From the NCBI RefSeq assembly GCF_050847355.1, contig NZ_CP193755.1, positions 2,976,001-3,040,000 of the forward strand: a stretch of DNA of 64,000 nt, given 5' to 3'. The position numbers were made by a program, and so were the translations under genes. This document shows positions 1 to 6,809 of the stretch, piece after piece. The notes under the pieces were generated by a model. That model worked only from the letters and a program-made list of their open reading frames with translations. It made no database searches and was not told the DNA's origin. Numbering within the stretch: position 1 is the first letter of the stretch; each line of letters begins with the position of its first letter. Origin of the DNA: Limimaricola sp027213785. Lineage in GTDB: Bacteria; Pseudomonadota; Alphaproteobacteria; Rhodobacterales; Rhodobacteraceae.

Positions 1-2
1 CG

Positions 3-905
3 GCGCTCCTGGCCTTTGCCGAGAACCCGGCCGAGTGGACGCTGCTCGAGACCGGCCTCGGCGGCCGCCTCGACGCGACCAATGTGGTCGAGCGCCCGGC
101 GCTCACCGTCATCACCCCCGTCGATCTAGACCACCAGCAGTATCTGGGCGAGACGCTCGAAGAGATCGCGGGCGAGAAGGCCGGCATCCTCAAGCGCGGC
201 GTGCCCTGCGTGGTGGCACCGCAGCACGAGGCCGCGCTCGAGGTGATCGAGGCAAGGGCAGCGCGGCTCGGCGTGCCGCTTCTGGCGCATGGCCAGCACT
301 GGCATGTCACGACCGAGCGCGGCCGCCTGATCTACCAAGACGAGCGCGGTCTTCTGGACCTGCCGCTGCCCACCCTGCGCGGTCCGCATCAGCTGGTGAA
401 CGCAGGCACCGCCATCGCGGCGCTGCGGGCGCTGGGCCGCGACGAGGCTGCCTGCGAGGCCGCGACCCGCGCCCAGTGGCCCGCCCGGATGCAGAAGCTG
501 GGTCGCGGCCCGCTGGCGGATCTCGCAGGGACGGCCGAGCTGTGGCTCGATGGCGGCCACAACCCGGCGGCGGGCACGATGCTGGCACGGACGCTGCGCG
601 ACCTGCCCGAGCGCGCGACGCATCTCGTCTGTGGCATGCTCAACACCAAGGATATCGCGGGCTATCTGCGCCCCTTGGCCGAGGTGGCGCAAAGCCTTCA
701 GGCGGTCTCGATCCCCGGGGAGGTCAACACCATTCCCGCCGCCGAGACCGCCGCCGCCGCCCGCATGGCGGGTTTCGCACAGGTGGCAGAGGCCGATGAC
801 GTGGCCGCGGCGATCCGCGCCATCACCGCGCGGGAACCGGGCGCGCGCATCCTGATCTGCGGCTCGCTCTACCTGGCGGGCCACGTGTTGCGCGACAACG
901 GATGA
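3..905 (+). CDS. folC: Dihydrofolate/folylpolyglutamate synthase, C-terminal part (5' end outside window)
   Basis: Adds glutamate to dihydropteroate and to folates using ATP, making dihydrofolate and polyglutamylated folates in the cytoplasm. The reading frame is open from the first bases, so the N-terminal P-loop part lies outside the window. Visible Mur-ligase-type motifs include the ETGLGGRLDATN segment, then TPVDLDHQQYLG and GEKAGILK, and in the C-terminal domain the segments PARMQKLG, LDGGHNPAA and LICGSLYLAG. All are characteristic of FolC. The stop codon overlaps the next gene by ATGA, which suggests one transcript. About 300 residues are visible; the family usually has 410-430. Confidence 0.93.
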   Translation, partial: ALLAFAENPAEWTLLETGLGGRLDATNVVERPALTVITPVDLDHQQYLGETLEEIAGEKAGILKRGVPCVVAPQHEAALEVIEARAARLGVPLLAHGQHWHVTTERGRLIYQDERGLLDLPLPTLRGPHQLVNAGTAIAALRALGRDEAACEAATRAQWPARMQKLGRGPLADLAGTAELWLDGGHNPAAGTMLARTLRDLPERATHLVCGMLNTKDIAGYLRPLAEVAQSLQAVSIPGEVNTIPAAETAAAARMAGFAQVAEADDVAAAIRAITAREPGARILICGSLYLAGHVLRDNG

Positions 906-1426
906 GGCTTTGGCCGGCGCTTCTCGCGGCGCTGGCCGCCGGACCCGCGCAGGGGGTGGAGCTGCATTTCTGCTGGCGCGGTGCCTCGGGCTACAGCATG
1001 ACCGGCACCATGCGGTTTCCGGACGCCCTGTTGCAGGCAGCGCGCGTCACCGAGTCCGATCTGACCCATTTCGAGATCACCGGCTGGCAGGGCGGCGTGC
1101 GAATCGGCGGCTGGAGCCTCGACGCGCTCACCCCCGAGACCACTTGGCTGCTGAGCTTCGACCCGCGCGACATGCGGTTTCCGATGCCGGGAATCGGCGT
1201 GTTCCAGGCCTGGAACGCCGATGGCGGCGTCGCGAATTGCGGCGATCCGGGCTTCGGCTTCAATGCCGGCAATGCCGGGCAGGATGTCTGCGTCGACAAC
1301 CGATTCGTGTCCGAATCGACGATTCCATGGTGGACGCCGCTCATCGCCTCAACCGCGCCGGTCTCGCCCGACTGCGACGCGCCGATGGTGCTGTCTATGC
1401 GCCAGCGAGAGCCGACTTTGCCATGA
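902..1426 (+). CDS. Secreted hypothetical protein, 174 aa
   Basis: I do not recognise a characterised family. The N-terminus is a clear Sec signal peptide (Met-Arg, a Leu/Ala-rich core, likely cleavage after AQG), so the mature protein should be periplasmic. The mature part is rich in Trp and aromatic residues and has four cysteines that could pair as disulfides. The start ATG overlaps the folC stop by 4 bp, so translation is probably coupled to folC. The function is unknown, and nothing in the sequence connects it to folate. The C-terminus runs into a convergent gap before zapE. Confidence 0.75.
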   Translation: MRLWPALLAALAAGPAQGVELHFCWRGASGYSMTGTMRFPDALLQAARVTESDLTHFEITGWQGGVRIGGWSLDALTPETTWLLSFDPRDMRFPMPGIGVFQAWNADGGVANCGDPGFGFNAGNAGQDVCVDNRFVSESTIPWWTPLIASTAPVSPDCDAPMVLSMRQREPTLP

Positions 1427-1677
1427 ATACAGGCAGTTGCGCCCAAGGATGGCACAGCGAACCTGCCGATTTGCGTCAATATGCGAGACGCGATCATCAT
1501 CCCGCAAAAAGTTAACGACGTTACGAAACTACGCCCTTCGGTTGACCCACACCGGTCAATTCAGGATTTTGAATGCAGGGGAACGAACCGAAGATCTCGG
1601 CAGGAAAGATCGGGACTTTGGCAGGTTTACGGGCAGTGAGGAAGGGGGTCAGGGGAAACGGCCCCCTTCATACTGCA
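1427..1677. other. Convergent intergenic gap with an inverted repeat and a hairpin
   Basis: This 251-bp stretch lies between two convergent 3' ends and has no convincing protein gene. It is less GC-rich than its surroundings. It holds a 6-6-6 inverted repeat, TTGACC and GGTCAA separated by CACACC (1542-1559). The first arm is also a good -35, 17 bp before GATTTT (1565-1570). Just past the zapE stop, an 8-bp GAAGGGGG/CCCCCTTC hairpin (1641-1669) could end zapE transcription, but it has no T-run. Whether a small RNA is made here cannot be judged from sequence alone. Confidence 0.35.
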
Positions 1678-2751
1678 TCAGACGCGCCCCCAATCCTCGC
1701 TCTGCATTTCTTCGAGCCGGCTCGCGGTGCGTTCGAATTCGAAGCTGCCCTCGCCCTCGACATAGAGATAGGCGGGCGCCGCCGCTGCCGAGGCCACGAG
1801 ACGGGTCTTCGCCTCGTAGAGCGCGTCGATCAGCGTCACGAATCGCTTCGCCTCGTTGAAGTTCGAGCGCGACAGCCGAGGGACGCCGTCGATCATCAGC
1901 ATCTTCACCGCTTCGGCGAGCGCGAGGTAGTCGGCCGCGCCGAGAGGCCGGCCGCACAGCTCGTGAAATCCCGCCCGCGCGATGCCGTTGCGGTATTCCG
2001 GCACGGTCACCTCGCGCCCTGACACGCGCAGCACGAGCGGCTCGCCCCCCGGCGCGCCCGCCAGATCCGCCCAGATCGCGTCGAGCTTCGCGCGCGCGCT
2101 CGAATCATTGGGCATGATCCAGCTTTCCGAGCCCTTGAGCCGCCCCTGCCGATGATCGACGGGGCTTTCCAGTTCCAGCACCTCCATCCGCGCCTTCAAC
2201 TTGTCGATGAACGGCAGGAACAGCTGGCGGTTCAGCCCGTCCTTGTAGAGGTCGTCCGGCACCCGGTTCGAGGTGGTGACGATGGTGACGCCCTGCTCGA
2301 ACAGCTTCTCGAACAGTCGACCGACGATCATCGCATCGGTGATGTCGGTGATCTGCATCTCGTCGAAGGCGAGGAACCGCAGCTCGCCCGCCAGCCCCTC
2401 GGCCACCGGCGCGATGGCGTCGTCGGCGCCCTGCGCACGGGCCTTGTTCATGTCGGCGTGGACCCGCTGCATGAAGGCATGGAAGTGCCAGCGCGCCTTG
2501 GGCAGGTCGATCTCCTCGTAGAGCAGGTCCATCAGCATCGACTTGCCGCGCCCGACCCCGCCCCAGAGGTACAGCCCCTTCACCGGCTCCGGGGGTTTGG
2601 GCTTTCGGAACCAGCCGCCGCGCTGCGGCTCGGGCTGGCGCGCGAGGTCGCGGGTCACGCGGTCGAGCGCGGGCAGCACGGCTTCTTGCGCCGGGTCGGG
2701 TTTCAGCGCGCCCCGCTCGATGCGGGCGCGGTAGGCGTCTTCGATGCTCAT
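1678..2751 (-). CDS. zapE: Cell division protein ZapE / AFG1-like ATPase
   Basis: An AFG1-family P-loop ATPase; in E. coli ZapE associates with the Z-ring, and the mitochondrial homologue AFG1 takes part in membrane-protein quality control. The 357-residue product has the Walker A motif GGVGRGKS and the Walker B segment LAFDEMQI, followed by the sensor-like TTSNRVPDDLY and the family signature SRSNFNEAKRFVTLIDALYE near the C-terminus. A longer in-frame extension exists upstream, but MSIEDAYRARIERGALKPD is the conserved family start. No Shine-Dalgarno precedes this ATG, and a possible TTGCAA/TATGTC promoter ends about 9 bp upstream, so the mRNA may be leaderless. It diverges from the GNAT gene. 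Confidence 0.93.
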   Translation of the reverse strand: MSIEDAYRARIERGALKPDPAQEAVLPALDRVTRDLARQPEPQRGGWFRKPKPPEPVKGLYLWGGVGRGKSMLMDLLYEEIDLPKARWHFHAFMQRVHADMNKARAQGADDAIAPVAEGLAGELRFLAFDEMQITDITDAMIVGRLFEKLFEQGVTIVTTSNRVPDDLYKDGLNRQLFLPFIDKLKARMEVLELESPVDHRQGRLKGSESWIMPNDSSARAKLDAIWADLAGAPGGEPLVLRVSGREVTVPEYRNGIARAGFHELCGRPLGAADYLALAEAVKMLMIDGVPRLSRSNFNEAKRFVTLIDALYEAKTRLVASAAAAPAYLYVEGEGSFEFERTASRLEEMQSEDWGRV

Positions 2752-2817
2752 GGGATGGCGACATAGCTGCCGCCCGGCGCATTGCAAAGCGGCGCCGCGC
2801 GCGCGAGGGTCGCGGCC

Positions 2818-3312
2818 ATGGAGATCCGCACCGCCCGACCCAGCGACGCGCCCGAACTGGCCGACCTGCACGTGACCTGCTGGGCCGAAACCTATCCCGG
2901 GCTGCTGCCCGCGGAAGAGATCGCGCGCTTCGACCGCGACTTTCGGCAGCGGCAATGGCATGGGCAAATCGCCCGAGGCGGCAGCCGCATCGTGATCGCG
3001 CCGGGGGCGGGCTTCGCGCAGATCGGCCCGCAGCGCGAGGCGGCGCTCGCGGCGCGCGGCTATCCAGACGAGCTTCATGCCCTCTACATCACCCGCGCCG
3101 CGCAGGGCCGGGGCCTCGGTCGCGCACTCCTTGCCGCGGCACCCGGCCCCGCGCCGGGGCGGCTATCCGCGCTGGTGTTGGGCGGCAATGACCGCGCCAG
3201 CCGATTCTACGAGGCCACGGGCGCGCGACTGGCCGAGCGCCGGCCCGAGCGGATCGGGGCCGCGGAGATCACCGACCTGCTCTATTTGTGGGACGCCGCC
3301 CCCCGCCCCTGA
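2818..3312 (+). CDS. GNAT family N-acetyltransferase
   Basis: A 164-residue GCN5-related acetyltransferase that would move an acetyl group from acetyl-CoA to an unknown amine. The N-terminus (MEIRTARPSDAPELADLH) is the usual beta1-alpha1 opening. Motif A with the CoA pyrophosphate loop is seen as LYITRAAQGRGLGRALL, and motif B as LGGNDRASRFYEATGA. I chose the ATG in front of this conserved opening rather than a longer in-frame start 12 codons upstream. The substrate cannot be predicted; a protein-like or small-molecule amine is equally possible. A copy of the window's dispersed repeat follows the stop codon. Confidence 0.85.
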   Translation: MEIRTARPSDAPELADLHVTCWAETYPGLLPAEEIARFDRDFRQRQWHGQIARGGSRIVIAPGAGFAQIGPQREAALAARGYPDELHALYITRAAQGRGLGRALLAAAPGPAPGRLSALVLGGNDRASRFYEATGARLAERRPERIGAAEITDLLYLWDAAPRP

Positions 3313-3320
3313 TCTTGGGC

Positions 3321-3341
3321 AACTTTGTTCCCCAAATACGC
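3321..3341 (-). repeat. Dispersed AT-rich repeat, copy 1 (divergent variant)
   Basis: Read on the minus strand this is GCGTATTTGGGGAACAAAGT plus one base, a variant of the six-copy repeat described in the findings. It keeps the GCGTATTTG-GG core but not the GATGAA end. It lies between the GNAT stop and the MFS start and points away from the MFS gene. Confidence 0.6.
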
Positions 3342-3411
3342 AAAACCCGGCGCTGCCGCCCGCGAAACGCCAGAGATTGACACCGCGGCGTCGGCGGCGC
3401 CTAGATCGCGC

Positions 3412-4650
3412 ATGACACGTCAGCCGCTCTTCTCCCCCGTCCTGATCGCCGGTTGCATCATCGTGATGGCGGGCTTCGCCATCCGTGCGAGCTTCGGCGT
3501 GTTTCAGATCCCCATCGCCGAGGAGTTCGGCTGGCCGCGGGCCGAGTTTTCGCTCGCCATCGCGATCCAGAACCTTGCCTGGGGAATCGGCCAGCCGCTC
3601 TTCGCGGCGATGGCCGAGAAGGTCGGCGACCGCAAGGCGATCGTGCTGGGCGCTCTGGCCTATGCCGCCGGCCTGATCCTGTCGGCGGGCGCGACCCTGC
3701 CGATCCAGCACCAGCTTCTGGAGATCCTGGTGGGCTTCGGTATCGCCGGCACCGGCTTCGGGGTGATCCTCGCCGTGGTGGGCCGCGCCGCATCGGACGA
3801 GAATCGCTCGATGGCGCTCGCGGTGGCGACGGCGGCGGGATCGGCGGGGCAGGTCTTCGGGGCGCCGATGGCCGAGATCCTGCTGGGCTACATGACCTGG
3901 CAGTCGGTCTTCCTCGTCTTCGCCGGGCTGATTCTCGCCAGCTTGCTGACCCTGCCGATGATGCGCTCTCCCGCCCCCGCCTCGACTGCAGAGCTGCAGG
4001 AGAGCATGGCCCGCGTGCTGGGCCGCGCCGCGCGGGACCCTTCCTATGCGCTGATCTTCATCGGCTTCTTCTCCTGCGGCTACCAGCTGGCCTTCATCAC
4101 CGCGCATTTCCCGGCCTTCGTGACCGAGATCTGCGCGCCGATCGCCGCCGGCGGCGTGCTGGCCTCGCTGGGCATCACCACGACCGCCGGCCTCGGCGCG
4201 GTGGCGATCTCGCTGATCGGGCTGGCCAACATCGCGGGCACCATCGCGGCGGGCTGGGCCGGCAAGCGCTACAGCCGCAAGTACCTGCTGGCCGGGATCT
4301 ATACCGGTCGGACGCTGGCGGCGGCGTGGTTCATCCTGACGCCGATGACGCCGGCGACGGTGCTGATCTTCTCGGGCGTGATGGGCAGCCTGTGGCTCGC
4401 CACGGTGCCGCTCACCTCCGGCCTCGTCGCGCATCTCTACGGGCTGCGCTACATGGGCACGCTCTACGGCATCGTGTTCTTCAGCCACCAGCTGGGCAGC
4501 TTCTTGGGCGTCTGGCTCGGCGGGCGGATGTACGACATCTACGGCAATTACGAGGCGGTGTGGTGGGTCGGCGTCGGCGTCGGAGCGCTCTCGGCGATCG
4601 TGCACCTGCCGATCCGCGAGGCCCGGGCCCCGATCGCCGCCCCCGCCTAA
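3412..4650 (+). CDS. MFS transporter
   Basis: A 412-residue inner-membrane transporter of the major facilitator superfamily with about 12 hydrophobic segments. The loop between segments 2 and 3 carries AEKVGDRKAIVLGALAYAAG, which matches the MFS signature (G-x3-D-R-K-x-V/I). The second half shows the matching WAGKRYSRKYLLAGIYTGR loop. The ATG giving MTRQPLFSPVLIAG is preferred over an upstream in-frame start because hydrophobic segment 1 begins directly after it. The overall pattern resembles the oxalate/formate or monocarboxylate-type branch, but the substrate is not readable from sequence. It is followed by the convergent yggS gene. Confidence 0.87.
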   Translation: MTRQPLFSPVLIAGCIIVMAGFAIRASFGVFQIPIAEEFGWPRAEFSLAIAIQNLAWGIGQPLFAAMAEKVGDRKAIVLGALAYAAGLILSAGATLPIQHQLLEILVGFGIAGTGFGVILAVVGRAASDENRSMALAVATAAGSAGQVFGAPMAEILLGYMTWQSVFLVFAGLILASLLTLPMMRSPAPASTAELQESMARVLGRAARDPSYALIFIGFFSCGYQLAFITAHFPAFVTEICAPIAAGGVLASLGITTTAGLGAVAISLIGLANIAGTIAAGWAGKRYSRKYLLAGIYTGRTLAAAWFILTPMTPATVLIFSGVMGSLWLATVPLTSGLVAHLYGLRYMGTLYGIVFFSHQLGSFLGVWLGGRMYDIYGNYEAVWWVGVGVGALSAIVHLPIREARAPIAAPA

Positions 4651-4678
4651 ACCCGGGCAGAGCCCGCCCTGGTCGCCC

Positions 4679-5326
4679 CTAGTCGCGCGCGCCGAAGATC
4701 GCCGAGCCCACCCGCACATGGGTGGCGCCCCTCGCGATCGCGGCCTCGAAGTCGCCGCTCATCCCCATCGAAAGCCCCGCGAGACCGTTGCGCGCGGCCA
4801 TCTCGCGCAGCATGTCGAAATGCGGCGCGGGGTCCTCCTCGGCGGGCGGAATGCACATCAGCCCGACCACCGGCAGGTCGAGGTCGCGGCAGCGCGCCAC
4901 GAACCCCTCGGTCTCGGCGGGCAGCACCCCGGCCTTCTGCGGCTCCTCGCCGGTGTTGACCTGCACGAAGAGCTGGGGACAGCGGCCCAGTTCCTGTGCG
5001 AGCCGCGCCAGCGTCTCGGCGAGTCGGGGCCGGTCGAGCGAGTGGATCGCATGGGCGATCTCCATCGCGGCGCGCGCCTTGTTGGTCTGCAGCGGGCCGA
5101 TGATGTGCAGCTCGGTTCCCGGAAAGCGCGGCGCCAGCGCCCCCCAGCGCGACTGCGCCTCCTGCACCCGGTTCTCGCCGAAGACCCTCTGCCCAGCCTC
5201 GAGCACCGGCAGCACCCGCGACTCGGGCTGCATCTTGGAGACCGCGACGAGCGTGATGTCGGCGGGGTCACGACCGGCCGCGCGGGCCGCCTCGGCGATG
5301 CTTCGACGGATCCGGTCGAGCGACAT
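4679..5326 (-). CDS. yggS: PLP homeostasis protein (YggS/PROSC family)
   Basis: A 215-residue single-domain PLP-binding protein that buffers free pyridoxal 5'-phosphate and affects amino-acid and keto-acid balance. The PLP lysine is Lys31 in LVAVSKMQPE. Other family marks are FGENRVQEAQ, HIIGPLQTNKAR, VNTGEEPQKAG, LSMGMSGDFEAAIARGATHVRVGSAIFG. A strong Shine-Dalgarno (AGGAGAA) sits just before the ATG, so the long in-frame extension upstream is not used. The length matches the family. It is divergent from the porin gene. Confidence 0.95.
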   Translation of the reverse strand: MSLDRIRRSIAEAARAAGRDPADITLVAVSKMQPESRVLPVLEAGQRVFGENRVQEAQSRWGALAPRFPGTELHIIGPLQTNKARAAMEIAHAIHSLDRPRLAETLARLAQELGRCPQLFVQVNTGEEPQKAGVLPAETEGFVARCRDLDLPVVGLMCIPPAEEDPAPHFDMLREMAARNGLAGLSMGMSGDFEAAIARGATHVRVGSAIFGARD

Positions 5327-5506
5327 GGGCTTCTCCTGTTTGGTTCCGAGCGGGTGTCTGACATGTGTGTGACCCCGTTGCATCAATTTTCGGGCAGCAC
5401 CGGGAGGGGGGGCCAAACTCCTTGAGTGTGAAGCGTCTGGTGCGCAATGAAACCTCCAATGCTGGCTCGACTGGCATTCTCGGGAATGCAAACACGAGGG
5501 AAATCC

Positions 5507-6607
5507 ATGAAACGCATCCTGCTCGCCTCGGCCTCGATCGTGGCCTTTGCCGGCGCCGCCGCCGCTGAAATCAGCTTCAACGGTGAAGCCGCTCTCGGCT
5601 ACAACGACACCGAGTCCGTTTCCGAAACCGACGACGATGACGGCTTCTACTGGGATGCCGAGCTCGGCATCACCTTCACCCAGGAGCTCGACAACGGCCT
5701 CGTCGCCGCTGCGACCGTCACCTCCGACGTCGTCGACAACCAGCTCGAAGGCGACATCTTCGCCGAAGGCTACGTGCTGTCGCTGACCTCCGAGACCGCC
5801 GGCCTGTTCTTCGGCGACACCGACATGGCTGCCAACCTGCGCTGGGACGGCGTGTCGGAAATGGCGCATGACGGCTTCTCCGAGACTGATGGCGAGACCG
5901 TGCTGCGCGGCGACTTCATGGCCTATGGCTTCGACGTCTCCATCTCGGGCCTCGTGGACGACACCACCGACGGCAACATCGAGCCGGTCGGCGACACCCT
6001 CGACCAGTACTCGGTCGGCGTGGCTGGCTCCTTCGGCGCGTTCGAGATGAGCGCTGCCTACCAGGAGAAAGAGACCGACTTCTCCGAAGCCGCCGACATC
6101 GACAACGGCGACTACAACCCGAACGAGATCTTCGGCATCTCGGTCGGCACCGCCTTCGCGGGCGCCGATGTCGACGTCGCCTATGCTCGCGAAGAGGATG
6201 CGGTGACCGGTGACGCCGAAGACTCGACCGGCATCGAGGTCGCCTTCCCGGTCGGCCCCGTCACGCTCGGCGCCTTCTACGTGGCCGAGTCGGACCAGGA
6301 TGACGGCTACGGCGTCGCCGTGGACTACGTCTCGGGCGCGCTCACCGTCTCCACCGCCTACGAAGAAGTCGGCGGCGACGACGACTGGGCGATCGAAGCC
6401 GGCTACGACATGGGCCAGGGCCTGAACTTCTACGCCGGTGTCGCTGACGCGGGTGACGACTACTACGTCGCCGCCACCTACGAGCTGGCCGAAGGCGCCC
6501 AGCTGCTCGTCTCCTACGGCGAAGACGACAACGACGACTCCGAGGACGAGATCGGCGATCCCGAGTACCAGGAAGGCACGACCGTCGAGGTCTCCTTCGA
6601 GTTCTGA
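5507..6607 (+). CDS. Outer-membrane porin, acidic
   Basis: A 366-residue general porin of the Gram-negative type used by Rhodobacterales. A signal peptide (MKRILLASASIVAFAGAAAA) is followed by EISFNGEAALGYN, the usual first beta strand. The rest alternates short amphipathic strands with Asp/Glu-rich loops, and the protein ends in Phe, the outer-membrane assembly signal. GGGA lies shortly before the chosen ATG; an in-frame ATG 60 bp upstream would put extra residues before the signal peptide. The loops are very acidic, which is common in marine or halotolerant relatives. A perfect terminator hairpin directly follows, so this is a single-gene unit that is probably highly expressed. Confidence 0.93.
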   Translation: MKRILLASASIVAFAGAAAAEISFNGEAALGYNDTESVSETDDDDGFYWDAELGITFTQELDNGLVAAATVTSDVVDNQLEGDIFAEGYVLSLTSETAGLFFGDTDMAANLRWDGVSEMAHDGFSETDGETVLRGDFMAYGFDVSISGLVDDTTDGNIEPVGDTLDQYSVGVAGSFGAFEMSAAYQEKETDFSEAADIDNGDYNPNEIFGISVGTAFAGADVDVAYAREEDAVTGDAEDSTGIEVAFPVGPVTLGAFYVAESDQDDGYGVAVDYVSGALTVSTAYEEVGGDDDWAIEAGYDMGQGLNFYAGVADAGDDYYVAATYELAEGAQLLVSYGEDDNDDSEDEIGDPEYQEGTTVEVSFEF

Positions 6608-6633
6608 TCCGACCGGATCACAACTTCAGGCAA

Positions 6634-6665
6634 GGGCGGCTCCATTGGAGCCGCCCTTCGCTTTT
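6634..6665 (+). terminator. Intrinsic terminator after the porin
   Basis: A perfect 10-bp stem (GGGCGGCTCC paired with GGAGCCGCCC, loop ATT) is followed by TTCGCTTTT. It ends the porin transcript before leuS. Confidence 0.9.
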
Positions 6666-6809
6666 GCGGGGCCCGCATCCGGCGGGAGCAATCGGGGGCT
6701 CGTGGGAGTGGCACGTCCGCGCGATGTGCAGTATCACCGCCAGCGGGCCGGAACGCCCCCTTGCAGACCCGCACCCAAGACGTGCCAGACCATCCGAGGG
6801 ACACCCAAC

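Noticed and set aside
3163..4719. A 518-codon minus-strand frame across the MFS gene
   Set aside because: Low-complexity Gln/His/Arg-rich translation with no motif; the plus strand encodes a regular membrane protein.
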